The notes: generated by a model not told the origin, from the letters alone. Counted from the first letter of the stretch, positions 7,685 to 15,786 are shown. The stretch: 64,000 nt of DNA from Caulobacter sp. UNC358MFTsu5.1 (GCF_000712075.1 NZ_JONW01000012.1:1-64000), one strand, 5' to 3'. A program made the numbers and translations.

Positions 7685-10204
7685 CTAGAAGGTCTTGCGC
7701 AGCGTCACGCCGTAGGTGCGCGGCGGGGTGGGATAGCCGCTGTAGCTGCCGTCCTGGGCCACGGTCGGGAACGTGGCGATCAGGCTCTCGTCGTCGGTCA
7801 GGTTGCGCCCCCAGAAGGTCAGCTCCAGCCCGTGCGCGTCGTCGGTCACGCCCAGGCTGGCGTTGACGACGTTCTGTCCCCAGGTCCCGACGTCCGGCGG
7901 CGTCGTCTCGCTCAGCTGCACCTTGCCGGTGTAGTCGTACTCGACGCGCAGATAGCCGGCGTAGCCCTTGCCCAGGTCGTGCGAGACGGTGGCCGAGGTC
8001 GAGACGGTCCACTTGGGGATCCCGGCCGGCTTGTCGCCGGTCAGGTCGCGGAAGTTGGGCCGCAGGCCGGTGGCCGGGTTCACCGGGCAGCGGGCGGTGT
8101 CGTAGTTCACGCAGGCCGCGCCGGTGAAGGAGTCGTAGGTCGGGTCCAGATAGGTCGCCGACGCCGTCAGCGACAGCCAGTCCAGCGGCCGGTAGGCGCT
8201 GTCGACCTCGAAGCCCTTCACCGACTCCTCGCCGGCGTTGACCAGGCTGTAGCCGATGCCGGTGTAGGCGTTGGACTGGAAGCCCTTGATCGACTGGTCG
8301 AAGATCGCGAGGTTCAGGTAGCCGCCCTGGAAGTTGGCCTTCAGGCCCGCCTCGTAGACGCTGACGTCCTCGGGCGCGGCGGTGCGGCCCACGCCGTTGG
8401 CGTTCGGCGGCCGGCTGTCGGACGACAGGTTGTAGGCCCCGGCCTTCCAGCCCGTCGAATAGCTGACATAGGCGTTCACCCAGCCGAAGTCGTAGGCGGC
8501 GCGGACCGCATAGGTGACCTTGTCGCCTTTCAGCTCGCCCGACTCGTTGGCGTTGGGGAAGTTGACCGGCGCGTGGTTGGTGGTGTTGCCGTAGTAGAAC
8601 TGCAGGCTGCCCAGGGCCCCGTAGAGGTTGGCCGGCAGGCCCAGGGCCGTGAACTGCGGAACGTTCTGCAGGTTCAGGGCCGAGAACGGGTCGCGCAGCA
8701 CCACGTCCGAGACCACGCGCTTGCGGTCGTTCAGATAGGACAGGCCGCCGGTGATCGTCAGCTTGTCGGTGATCTTGTAGTCGGCCTGGCCGAACAGCGA
8801 ATAGGACCGCTGCTTCATCGAATAGTCGTCGTCGATGCCCTGGCCGGCCTGGAAGTAGGTCGAGCCCGGATGGATCGACGGCGTCACCAGGCTCTGCAGG
8901 AACTCCAGGGCGTAGAGATTGGACTTGCCCGTCAGCGCCGGGCGGATGCCCGCCGGTAGGGCGGCCAGCAAGGCGGCCGGAACCTGGCCGCTCAGGCCCT
9001 CAGCGTAGGCGCGGATGTCGGAGCCGTAGTTGATCGTCCGGCCGGTCTGCAGCTTCTCGTCCTGGTAGAAGCCGCCGATCAGCCAGTTGAACGGGCCGTC
9101 GCTGCTGGAGGCCAGGCGCAGTTCCTGGGTGAAGGTCTTGATGTCGTTGCCGTCGTCCTTGTTGGCCAGGTCGGCGCCGGTGAAGTCGACGTCCTGGTAC
9201 GAGGCGCTGGTCTGTTCGCGATAGGCGGTGATCGCCGTCAGCTTGGCGAAGCCCAGGTCCTGGTCGAGCTGGCCCGAGATCCCCTTGCCGGTCAGTCGGT
9301 TGGAGGGGTCGGTGTTGAAGACCACGTCACGGTCGAAGATCTTGTTCGGATCGCTGATCGGCTTGCCCAGGCCGAAGGGCGGAGGCGCGCCGATGAACTG
9401 GGTGGCCGGGCCGTTGTAGATCGAGTTCACCGCGCAGCAGACTTCGGTGATCTTGTTGTAGTCGGCGATGATCCGGACTTGGGTCTGGTCGGTCGGGACC
9501 CACAGCAGGTCGCCGCGGATCGACCAGCGGTCGCGGTCGTTGACGTCGTTGCCGGTGGTGAGGTTGGTGGCGTAGCCGTCACGCTCGTTCATGCCGCCAG
9601 ACAGGCGCACGGCGACCGTGTCGCTCAGCGGTCCCGTGACGGTGGCCTTCACCTGACGCGTGTCGTAATTGCCCAGGGTGACCTCGGCCTTGCCGCCGAA
9701 CTCGAACTGCGGCTGCTTGGTCACGATGCTGATCGCGCCCGCCGACACGTTCTTGCCGAACAGGGTCGACTGCGGGCCGCGCAGCACCTCGATGCGCTCG
9801 ACCTCGGGCAGGTCGTCCAGGGCCGCCGCCGAACGCGAACGGTAGACGCCGTCGATGAACACGCCCACCGAGCTTTCGATGCCGTCGTTGCCGTTGCCAT
9901 TGCCGAAGCCGCGGATGACGAAGTTCGTCTGGCTGGCGGCGTTGAACTGCTGGACCTTCAGGGACGGCACGACCGACTGCAGGTCGATCAGGTCGCGGAT
10001 CTGGGCCCGCTCGAGGGTCTTCTGGCCGGTGACCGCGACCGAGATCGGCACGTCCTGCAGCGTCTGCTCGCGCTTGGTCGCCGTGACGATGATCTCCTCG
10101 ACGGTCGCGGCGTTGGCGGGCGGCGGCGTCTGGTCCTGGGCCAGGGCGGGACCCGCCACGGCCAGGGCCAGCAACGGCGCGCCGACGAAATGCACCTTCT
10201 TCAC
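7685..10204 (-). CDS. TonB-dependent outer-membrane receptor
   Basis: The 839-residue receptor has a signal peptide ending ...GPALAQDQ. An N-terminal plug follows, with EEIIVTATKREQTLQDVPIS, VVPSLKVQQF, NFVIRGFGNG and the glycine-rich GVFIDGVYRSR. The rest is a long 22-strand-type barrel ending in the outer-membrane C-terminal signature ...GVTLRKTF. This is the Caulobacter/sphingomonad type of receptor, often used for sugars, aromatics or siderophores; no ligand is deducible. It is transcribed away from a TetR-family gene across a 391-bp gap that holds candidate operators. A clear terminator follows the gene. Confidence 0.93.
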   Translation of the reverse strand: MKKVHFVGAPLLALAVAGPALAQDQTPPPANAATVEEIIVTATKREQTLQDVPISVAVTGQKTLERAQIRDLIDLQSVVPSLKVQQFNAASQTNFVIRGFGNGNGNDGIESSVGVFIDGVYRSRSAAALDDLPEVERIEVLRGPQSTLFGKNVSAGAISIVTKQPQFEFGGKAEVTLGNYDTRQVKATVTGPLSDTVAVRLSGGMNERDGYATNLTTGNDVNDRDRWSIRGDLLWVPTDQTQVRIIADYNKITEVCCAVNSIYNGPATQFIGAPPPFGLGKPISDPNKIFDRDVVFNTDPSNRLTGKGISGQLDQDLGFAKLTAITAYREQTSASYQDVDFTGADLANKDDGNDIKTFTQELRLASSSDGPFNWLIGGFYQDEKLQTGRTINYGSDIRAYAEGLSGQVPAALLAALPAGIRPALTGKSNLYALEFLQSLVTPSIHPGSTYFQAGQGIDDDYSMKQRSYSLFGQADYKITDKLTITGGLSYLNDRKRVVSDVVLRDPFSALNLQNVPQFTALGLPANLYGALGSLQFYYGNTTNHAPVNFPNANESGELKGDKVTYAVRAAYDFGWVNAYVSYSTGWKAGAYNLSSDSRPPNANGVGRTAAPEDVSVYEAGLKANFQGGYLNLAIFDQSIKGFQSNAYTGIGYSLVNAGEESVKGFEVDSAYRPLDWLSLTASATYLDPTYDSFTGAACVNYDTARCPVNPATGLRPNFRDLTGDKPAGIPKWTVSTSATVSHDLGKGYAGYLRVEYDYTGKVQLSETTPPDVGTWGQNVVNASLGVTDDAHGLELTFWGRNLTDDESLIATFPTVAQDGSYSGYPTPPRTYGVTLRKTF

Positions 10205-10595
10205 GTTATTCTCCCTGGGATCTGTTCTTGTTTTCAGCGTGCGAAGCGATCGCGACGCGCACCGGCCCGTCCCGTGAGGACACGAGCGGCTCGGCGATTT
10301 CGGATTCGGTTGAGCGGTACGGCGATGACATCGCGCGACACGTCGCCCTCGATGAGGACGCGGACTCGGTCCTGCGCGGCGTTCGCGGCCATTCAGTTTC
10401 CCCCGCGGCCGCGAGCGCCTGTTTCGGCGCTTTCACGTCCCAAGGCAGATTCTAGTACACCCCAGATATTCTAGAGCAAGTTAGAAATTTTAGGATGAAA
10501 TGGAACATCGTTCTTCAGCGTGCTTGCCCAAAGCGGTGTCAGACCGCTACCACTGCGGAAGTTCCGTAAAGAGAACACCAGGGGAGCGCGCAACC
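10205..10595. promoter_or_regulatory. Divergent promoter region between receptor and TetR regulator, with a candidate operator
   Basis: This 391-bp gap holds no convincing gene. Its right-hand part is AT-rich. ATTCTAG occurs at 10449-10455 and again at 10468-10474, a direct repeat with 19-bp spacing. The second copy also forms an imperfect inverted repeat, TTCTA...TAGAA, over about 10469-10485. Such a site is expected for a TetR repressor controlling itself and the divergent TonB receptor. The assignment is by position only. Confidence 0.4.
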
Positions 10596-11240
10596 TTGAC
10601 CGGGGAAGACGAGACCGTAACGGCCACGCCGGACGGTCACAAACCGCTGTCGCACAGCCCGAAATCGGCCAAGAAGCGGGACGCCATCCTCCGGGCGGCC
10701 ACCGAGATCATCAACGTCAAGGGCTACGCCCTGGCCACCATGACCGAGATCGCGGCGGCGCTCGATCTGCGCGACGCGGCGCTCTACTACTATTTCCCCA
10801 ACAAGCAGGCCTTGGTCTTCGCCTGCCACCAGAGTTCGCTGGAGCGGTTCGAGCGGGTCCTCAGCGAGACCAACCAGGACGGCGGCGCCGGTTTCGAAAG
10901 ACTGGAACGCTTCCTGCGGGCGCTCTTGGTAGAGTCCGCCCGCAACGGCCCCCTGCTCTATTTCGGCGACCGGTCCTATCTGGACGAGGATCAGCGCGAC
11001 GCGATCGCCGCCTGCAGCGAGCACCTGACCCGCCGCCTGGAACGGATAATCCAGGACGGCATGGCGGACGGGTCGATCACGCCGTGCGAGTCGTCGCTGG
11101 TGGTCCAGCTGCTGCTGGGCATGCTGATCTGGCTGGCCAAGTGGGTCCCGACCGTCGAGGGCGTGACGGTCGACCGGCTCATGGCCGCCATCGGCATGGT
11201 GGGGCTGCAGGGCCTGAGGAACGACGCGCCCCAGGCCTGA
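10596..11240 (+). CDS. TetR/AcrR-family transcriptional regulator
   Basis: A TTG start at 10596 is preferred because AGGGGAG lies ten bases upstream, giving 214 residues. An in-frame ATG at 10500 has no such site and would add 32 unlikely residues. The N-terminal helix-turn-helix domain contains KRDAILRAATEIINVKGYALATMTEIAAAL followed by the classical ALYYYFPNKQAL recognition segment. The C-terminal ligand domain is all-helical. Its divergent position suggests control of the TonB receptor gene. The inducer is unknown. Confidence 0.9.
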   Translation: MTGEDETVTATPDGHKPLSHSPKSAKKRDAILRAATEIINVKGYALATMTEIAAALDLRDAALYYYFPNKQALVFACHQSSLERFERVLSETNQDGGAGFERLERFLRALLVESARNGPLLYFGDRSYLDEDQRDAIAACSEHLTRRLERIIQDGMADGSITPCESSLVVQLLLGMLIWLAKWVPTVEGVTVDRLMAAIGMVGLQGLRNDAPQA

Positions 11241-11252
11241 CAGGTCCCGGGC

Positions 11253-11477
11253 CTAGGCGCCCAGCAACGCCTCGTAGCGCGCGACGTTCTCGGCGAGCCA
11301 CTGACGCAGCCGTTCCAGTTCGCTGATGTGGACGTGGGTCTCGTCCTGCACCGCGCCGTCGTCCGTGCGCGAGCCGACCTGCAGCTTGCCGCTGCGCAGG
11401 GCCTCCAGGCGCTGGTCGAGGGCCTCCTGTTCGGCCTTGTGTCGCTCGACGACGCGATTGATTTCGGCCTTGTCCAT
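11253..11477 (-). CDS. Small charged coiled-coil-like protein, unknown function
   Basis: This 74-residue protein has no signal peptide and is strongly charged. The first half (AEINRVVERHKAEQEALDQ) looks like an amphipathic helix, and the second (ELERLRQWLAENVARYEALL) like another. A polar linker with Asp and Gln residues joins them. A GGAG ribosome-binding site eight bases before the ATG and clear third-position GC bias support a real gene. It converges on the TetR gene with a 12-bp gap. I do not recognise the family; a small cytoplasmic helical-hairpin protein is the safest description. Confidence 0.7.
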   Translation of the reverse strand: MDKAEINRVVERHKAEQEALDQRLEALRSGKLQVGSRTDDGAVQDETHVHISELERLRQWLAENVARYEALLGA

Positions 11478-11584
11478 ACTCGGTCTCCACTGGGATCGCC
11501 GGGTCGCCGACGATCGGGTCTCTTGAAGTCCGAGCTTACGGCGCGCGCGCGGGCGCGTCGATCAAACTGTGGTCCGTGAAGGAT

Positions 11585-11609
11585 GTCCGGGCGCCCGCCC
11601 CGCCCGGAC
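11585..11609 (-). terminator. Hairpin after the His/Cys-rich peptide gene
   Basis: GTCCGGGCG at 11585-11593 and CGCCCGGAC at 11601-11609 form a perfect 9-bp stem with a 7-nt loop, 11 bp past the peptide's stop codon. There is no U-tract, so termination may be weak or Rho-assisted. Confidence 0.5.
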
Positions 11610-11620
11610 CACCGTTTGGG

Positions 11621-11794
11621 CTAGTTGTGCACCCAGCGGCAGACCTTCTGCTTGTGACCGTGATGGCGCTCCCACTTGCAGACCTTGTGCTCATGGCGGT
11701 GATGCGAATCCCGCGCGGAGGCGGGAGCCGCGACGGTCAGGCTCAGGGCGGCGGCGGCCAGGGCGGCGGTTCCGAACAGTTTGGCGAAAGTCAT
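11621..11794 (-). CDS. Exported 57-residue His/Cys-rich repeat peptide
   Basis: Reading the minus strand from ATG at 11794 gives a 57-residue peptide. A signal peptide (MTFAKLFG...SLTVAAPASA) ends near residue 27. The mature part of about 30 residues is built from two similar units, HHRHEHKVCKWE and HHGHKQKVCRWV, each with a histidine cluster followed by K-V-C-[KR]-W. GGGAGGA lies about nine bases upstream of the start. The two cysteines and many histidines suggest periplasmic metal binding or a disulfide hairpin, but this is inferred from composition. A hairpin follows the stop codon. Confidence 0.75.
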   Translation of the reverse strand: MTFAKLFGTAALAAAALSLTVAAPASARDSHHRHEHKVCKWERHHGHKQKVCRWVHN

Positions 11795-11913
11795 CTGCGT
11801 CTTGTCCTCCCAGACGTGGCGACCGAAGGCGGTCGCAGGGACCGTCCCATCGCGATGTTGTCACCATGTTGCGATGTGTTTCCCGGCCGTCGGAACGTGC
11901 GGCCGCACAGGAC

Positions 11914-11942
11914 AAAAAAATGCCCGGCGCAAAGGCCGGGCA
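11914..11942 (-). terminator. Rho-independent terminator of the candidate small RNA
   Basis: On the minus strand TGCCCGGC (11942-11935) pairs with GCCGGGCA (11928-11921) around a 6-nt loop, followed by seven Ts at 11920-11914. No minus-strand protein gene ends just upstream, so it belongs to a short non-coding transcript starting near 11995. Confidence 0.75.
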
Positions 11943-11995
11943 GTCATTAGGGAGGAAACGCCCAGGAAGGGCAGGAGCGCCAAGGGCGGCTCCAC
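11914..11995 (-). ncRNA. Candidate trans-acting small RNA with anti-Shine-Dalgarno motif
   Basis: A minus-strand transcript of about 82 nt is predicted. A promoter is suggested by TTGATC (12030-12025) and TAGTTA (12008-12003), 16 bp apart. The RNA would hold hairpin 1 (GGAG-C-CGCC, loop, GGCG-CUCC; 11993-11974) and hairpin 2 (GCCC, UUCCU loop, GGGC; 11972-11960). An unpaired UUUCCUCCCUAAU follows (11958-11946), then a strong terminator hairpin with U7. Exposed CCUCC motifs are a known feature of alphaproteobacterial small RNAs that cover ribosome-binding sites of target mRNAs. No reading frame of useful length lies inside. Existence and targets are inference. Confidence 0.55.
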
Positions 11996-12298
11996 GGGTT
12001 GATAACTAGTGCGCCGGGGCGGCCGATCAAGGGCAAGACCGCCGCGTCTCACGCTGAAGCTTCGAAGAACGCCTGGTTGTGCGCAAAGCGGGCAACCGGA
12101 ACACAGCTGCCCAAACCCTGAGCGCGGGGGTTCGCGCGACGGGCGAAAAGTCGAAGCCCTCCGCGCCCGCGACCGCTTGTGAGTCGATCTCCCCGAGTCG
12201 CGTTCCGTCCGACCGGCGCGCGCCGAAAGCCCGTCATGGACAGCCGAACCCCGGCCGGATAAGCCTTCTCGCGTTCGAACGGCCAAGGTGGAAGACCG

Positions 12299-13207
12299 AT
12301 GAACGCGCCCCTGACCAGCGTCTTCGCCGAACGGGTGGCGGGCGCCCATCGCTTCGGGCTCGAGCGGGTCCGCCGCGCCGTGCGTTTCGCCATCGCCCAT
12401 CGCGACCGCCGGCTTCCTCGCTTGGCCCAGATCCGCAATCTCGACTACCCCGCCACCAGCGGCCGACGCGCCGCCCGGCTCTACGTGCCGATGCAGGCCC
12501 CCGCCGTCGGGCCGGCGATCCTGTTCTTCCACGGCGGCGGCTTCGTGATCTCCGACATCGAGACCCACGACGCCCTCTGCCAGCGCCTGGCCGACGCCGC
12601 CGGCGTCCGCGTGGTGTCGGCCGCGTACGGCCTGGCGCCCGAACACCCCTTCCCTTCGCAGGTCGACGACGCCCGGGCGGCGCTGGCCTGGCTGCTGGAC
12701 CAGGCGGACGAACTGGGCGTCGATCCCGATCGCCTGGCCGTGGCCGGCGACAGCGCCGGCGCCTATCTGGCGGCCACCGTGGCCGCCGAGGCCAACGCGC
12801 GCCGCCCCGGCGCGGTGAAAGCCCAGGGCCTGTTCTATCCGCTGGTCCATCTGGACGACGAGGTCTGGGCGCAGACCCTGTTGCGGGACGCCCGGCTGAT
12901 CGGTCGCCTCGCGGTGGCCTATATCAACGCCCAACTGGCCAGCGCCCGCGCGCCCTCCCTGCTGGACGCCGTCGGAACGGCCACCCCGCCGACCTTCCTG
13001 GTCAGCGGCGCCCTGCTCGACCCGGTCCACCCCGACGCCGTCGCCTACGCCCAGGCCCTCGAGGCGGCCGGCGTGCCGGTCGAGTTGAAGACCTATCCGG
13101 GCCAGGCCCACGGCTTCGTCAACTTCACCCACGTCCTGCCCGCGGCGGTCGAGGCCGTCGCGACGCTTGGCGCCCAGCTCGGGAAGGCGCTACGAGACGG
13201 CCCATGA
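12299..13207 (+). CDS. Alpha/beta hydrolase, HSL-type esterase
   Basis: The 302-residue enzyme belongs to the hormone-sensitive-lipase branch of alpha/beta hydrolases. The oxyanion-hole motif HGGGF is at 78-82 and the nucleophile elbow GDSAG at 150-154 with S152. The acid is probably in LLDPVHPD, and the catalytic histidine in GQAHGFVNF near the C-terminus. It has no signal peptide, so it is cytoplasmic. It would hydrolyse short-chain carboxylic esters. Its stop codon overlaps the next gene's start (ATGA), and that gene in turn overlaps arfB, forming a three-gene translationally coupled unit. Confidence 0.92.
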   Translation: MNAPLTSVFAERVAGAHRFGLERVRRAVRFAIAHRDRRLPRLAQIRNLDYPATSGRRAARLYVPMQAPAVGPAILFFHGGGFVISDIETHDALCQRLADAAGVRVVSAAYGLAPEHPFPSQVDDARAALAWLLDQADELGVDPDRLAVAGDSAGAYLAATVAAEANARRPGAVKAQGLFYPLVHLDDEVWAQTLLRDARLIGRLAVAYINAQLASARAPSLLDAVGTATPPTFLVSGALLDPVHPDAVAYAQALEAAGVPVELKTYPGQAHGFVNFTHVLPAAVEAVATLGAQLGKALRDGP

Positions 13208-13659
13208 CCGTTCTCTACATCGACGCCGACGCCTGCCCCGTGAAGGACGAGGTCTACAAGGTCGCCGCCCGCTACGGGCTGAAGACCTTCGTGGTCTCCA
13301 ACAGCTGGATCCGTATCCCCCAGACGCCCGCCATCGAGCAGATCGTGGTCGACGCCGGTCCCGACATCGCCGACGACTGGATCGCCGAACGGGCCGGTCC
13401 GGGCGATGTGGTCATCACCAACGACATCCCGCTTGCTGATCGCGTGCTGAAGGCCGGCGGCCAGGCGCTGGGGACGACCGGGCGGTTGTTCACCGTCGAC
13501 ACCATCGGCTCGGCCCTGGCGTCGCGGATGATCGGCGAGCACCTGCGGTCGATGGGCGAGGTCACCAGCGGCCCCAAGCCCTTTGGTCCCGCCGACCGCT
13601 CCAGGTTCCTGCAGGCGCTCGACCAGGCCGTGGTCAGGGCCAGGCGCGTGGTCCGATGA
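13204..13659 (+). CDS. YaiI/YqxD family protein (DUF188)
   Basis: The 151-residue product matches the DUF188/UPF0178 family. Conserved elements are the N-terminal LYIDADACPVKDEV, VSNSWIRIP, VVDAGPDIADDWIAE, VVITNDIPLADRVL and the C-terminal GPKPFGPADRSRFLQALD. The acidic clusters (DADACP, TNDIPLAD) resemble a PIN-like nuclease metal site, but the family has no established function. Start and stop codons overlap both neighbours by 4 nt. Confidence 0.9.
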   Translation: MTVLYIDADACPVKDEVYKVAARYGLKTFVVSNSWIRIPQTPAIEQIVVDAGPDIADDWIAERAGPGDVVITNDIPLADRVLKAGGQALGTTGRLFTVDTIGSALASRMIGEHLRSMGEVTSGPKPFGPADRSRFLQALDQAVVRARRVVR

Positions 13660-14078
13660 TCGAGATCACCTCCTGGCTGCGCATCGAGGACGACGAGATC
13701 GTCGAGAAGGCGACGCGCGCCTCGGGCCCCGGCGGCCAGCACGTCAACAAGACCAGCACCGCGATCGAGCTGCGGTTCGACGTCCGCAACTCCCCCACCC
13801 TGCCGGAAGACGTGAAGACCCGGCTGGAAGCCCTGGCCGGCAGCCGCCTGACCCAGGACGGCGTGATCGTCCTGTTCGCCCAGGGCAGCCGGTCCCAGGA
13901 GATGAACCGCCAGGAGGCCCGCGACCGGCTGGTTGAATTGATCCGTCGCGCGACCGAAAAGCCCAAGCCCCGACGGCCGACGAAACCGACCTATTCCAGC
14001 AAGCTCAAGCGGCTGGAGACCAAGGGCAAGCGAGCGGGCGTCAAGGCCCTGCGCGGGCGCCCGAGAGGGGATGACTGA
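13656..14078 (+). CDS. arfB: Alternative ribosome-rescue factor ArfB
   Basis: This 140-residue protein is a class I release-factor-like peptidyl-tRNA hydrolase. The catalytic GGQ lies at 26-28 within RASGPGGQHVNKTSTAIELRF. A basic C-terminal tail (KPRRPTKPTYSSKLKRLETKGKR...) is the part that enters the empty mRNA channel of stalled ribosomes. It frees ribosomes stuck on mRNA without a stop codon, acting as a back-up for tmRNA-SmpB (smpB is at 27447). The start overlaps the DUF188 gene by 4 nt. Confidence 0.95.
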   Translation: MIEITSWLRIEDDEIVEKATRASGPGGQHVNKTSTAIELRFDVRNSPTLPEDVKTRLEALAGSRLTQDGVIVLFAQGSRSQEMNRQEARDRLVELIRRATEKPKPRRPTKPTYSSKLKRLETKGKRAGVKALRGRPRGDD

Positions 14079-14199
14079 GTTGCAACGCCCACCGCGTTGA
14101 GCCATCCATCGCAAACTCAACCTTGGCGTAAGTATTTATATCTGGACAATTTTTAAGGATATTGATCACAGTCCGCCAAGCGCTGGCGGGGGGCGGCCC

Positions 14200-14730
14200 A
14201 TGAGCCTGGTGGTTCGAGAAATGGCGGAGTCCGAGGTCGATCTGATCATCGACTACTTCCATGCGTCGCCCCCGGAGCACCTGGAACTCATCGGGGTGGA
14301 TCGGGAGCGCCTGCCCAAGCGGGAAGATTGGCGGGCCTATTATGAGGTGGTCTTCCGACAGCCGCTGGAGCGCCGGGAGACCCTGCTCCTGACCTGGCTG
14401 GACGACGAGCGCCCCGTCGGCTTCTCGAGCGCCGACAAGATCGCGTTCGGCCGGCACGCCCACATGCACCTGCACGTCACCGCGCCCGACCAGCGTCGGC
14501 GCGGTCTCGGGGGCGAGGCGGTGCGACGCAGCGTCGAACTCTATTTCGAGCAACTGCGACTGAAGCGGCTGTTCTGCGAACCCCACGCGTTCAACGCCGC
14601 GCCGAACCGCACGCTGAGATCGGCCGGCTTCCGATATCTGAAGACCCACATCACGGTGCCGGGGCCGCTGAACTTCCGTCAGCCCGTCACGCGATGGGTC
14701 ATCAGCCGGCCCGCGAAGCTGGATTCCTAA
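14200..14730 (+). CDS. GNAT-family N-acetyltransferase
   Basis: The 176-residue product has the GNAT fold. The acetyl-CoA-binding motif A is MHLHVTAPDQRRRGLGGEAVRRS, with the R/Q-x-x-G-x-G/A loop, and a downstream N...APNRTLRSAGFRYL stretch resembles RimJ-like members. The N-terminal half is rich in acidic residues. The substrate is not deducible. The 121-bp upstream gap is AT-rich (TATTTATATC near 14135) and probably contains its promoter. Its end overlaps the convergent MarR gene by 4 bp. Confidence 0.85.
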   Translation: MSLVVREMAESEVDLIIDYFHASPPEHLELIGVDRERLPKREDWRAYYEVVFRQPLERRETLLLTWLDDERPVGFSSADKIAFGRHAHMHLHVTAPDQRRRGLGGEAVRRSVELYFEQLRLKRLFCEPHAFNAAPNRTLRSAGFRYLKTHITVPGPLNFRQPVTRWVISRPAKLDS

Positions 14731-15251
14731 CCGCGCTCCCAGGCCGGTACGACCGGACCCGGCCCGTAGGACAGCACCTCGTGCTTCCACTCCGGCTCGG
14801 TGATCAGCCCGCCGAGGATTTTCTGGAGGTAGGTCGCGAGATTGGTCTGCTCCTCCACGGTCAGCTCGGCGCAGACTTCCTGGTTGATCGGATGGATGTC
14901 TTCGCGGATCCGCCCCAGGATCTCCTGGCCTTCCGGGGTCAGACGAACCACCACTTTGCGCCGATCCGACGCCTGGGTTCCCCGCTCGACGAGGCCGTCG
15001 CGGATCAGGCCGTCGATCGATCGGGTCAGGGTCGTGCGATCGGCCGCCGACAACCGCGCCAGGCGCGTCATCGAGCATTCTCCGAACCGCGCCAGGGAAG
15101 CCAGCGCCACCCACTTGGCGAAGCTCAACCCGTGTTGCGCGATGCAGTCGGCCGCCAAGGCGCGCCGATGCTGTTCGGTCTGGTACATCAGATAGCTGAC
15201 ATAGGTCGGCAACGGCAAACCGCGGCCCTCCCCTTGCTTCTGCTCTGACAT
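14727..15251 (-). CDS. MarR-family transcriptional regulator
   Basis: A 174-residue MarR-type regulator is read from ATG at 15251, preferred because GGGGGG lies just upstream; a GTG at 15263 would add four residues. The winged helix-turn-helix core includes SFAKWVALASLARFGECSMTRLARLSAADRTTLTRSIDGLIRDGLVERGT, followed by the wing SDRRKVVVRLTPEG. A short inverted repeat, CGCCA-AA-TGGCG at 15263-15274, overlaps the leader and could be an autoregulatory operator. No target gene is obvious. Confidence 0.9.
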   Translation of the reverse strand: MSEQKQGEGRGLPLPTYVSYLMYQTEQHRRALAADCIAQHGLSFAKWVALASLARFGECSMTRLARLSAADRTTLTRSIDGLIRDGLVERGTQASDRRKVVVRLTPEGQEILGRIREDIHPINQEVCAELTVEEQTNLATYLQKILGGLITEPEWKHEVLSYGPGPVVPAWERG

Positions 15252-15446
15252 GGTTCCCCCCACGCCAAATGGCGCGTCTTCATCTCACACGCGGAAGCCA
15301 CACACAATCACGGCTCCGCTTGCGCGGTCACGAAAGCGCGCGTTTGCATCTATTGGAACTCAGCGCCGTTCCCCCTGGCGTGAACGGTAGCGAACACCGT
15401 TCGATCGAGCCCTAACGTCACCGCTAACCATACAGTTCCAGACAAG

Positions 15447-15478
15447 ACGGCCCCCGCGAACAAGTTCGCGGGGGCCGT
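15447..15478 (-). terminator. Strong hairpin after the 77-residue protein gene
   Basis: ACGGCCCCCGCGA at 15447-15459 and TCGCGGGGGCCGT at 15466-15478 are perfect 13-bp arms. On the minus strand the hairpin lies 34 bp past the stop codon at 15513. The following bases (CTTGTCTGG) are only weakly T-rich. Confidence 0.65.
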
Positions 15479-15512
15479 GCATTTCTCGCTCATTTGGGGG
15501 CCTAAGGCCCGA

Positions 15513-15746
15513 TCAGGCGGCGCGGTTGGCGACCGCTTCCGGGGTCGTGGCGTTGCGCGCGCGGGCCCGGGTCAACCAGTCGTCGGGATAGGTCTCGCGC
15601 ACCACGATCGATTTGAACTGGCCCACCGGGATGCGGGTGTTCTCGCCGGGATTGAGGTCGCGCGACACCGAATGGCCAGCGAACTCTTCGATGATGGTGA
15701 TCACCTGGCTGCTGCCGGCGGTGTTTTCGATCAAGACCATGTTCAT
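15513..15746 (-). CDS. Conserved-looking 77-residue protein, unknown function
   Basis: This 77-residue protein has no signal peptide or membrane segment. It starts with a beta-rich stretch (MVLIENTAGSSQVITIIEEF), then LNPGENTRIPVGQFKSIVVRETYP, and ends in an Arg/Ala-rich tail. Codon bias matches neighbouring genes, an AGGA-type site precedes the ATG, and a strong hairpin follows the gene. It begins 40 bp after the GcrA-family gene ends, on the same strand, so it may be co-transcribed. I do not recognise the family; the small beta domain could be a protein-binding module. Confidence 0.75.
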   Translation of the reverse strand: MNMVLIENTAGSSQVITIIEEFAGHSVSRDLNPGENTRIPVGQFKSIVVRETYPDDWLTRARARNATTPEAVANRAA

Positions 15747-15786
15747 GGGGGTCGTCCTGGAGCTTGGGTTCAGGCGATGAAGGTGA

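Larger units (their letters stand above)
11795..12298. other. Intergenic region upstream of the esterase gene
   Basis: About 500 bp separate the His/Cys peptide from the esterase. Apart from the candidate small RNA and its promoter (11914-12030), I see no gene on either strand. The remainder, 12031-12298, presumably holds the esterase promoter, but no clear motif stands out. Confidence 0.5.

Noticed and set aside
10206..10436. A 76-codon minus-strand frame upstream of the TonB receptor
   Set aside because: Ser/Arg/Pro-rich translation, no ribosome-binding site, and it occupies the expected promoter region.
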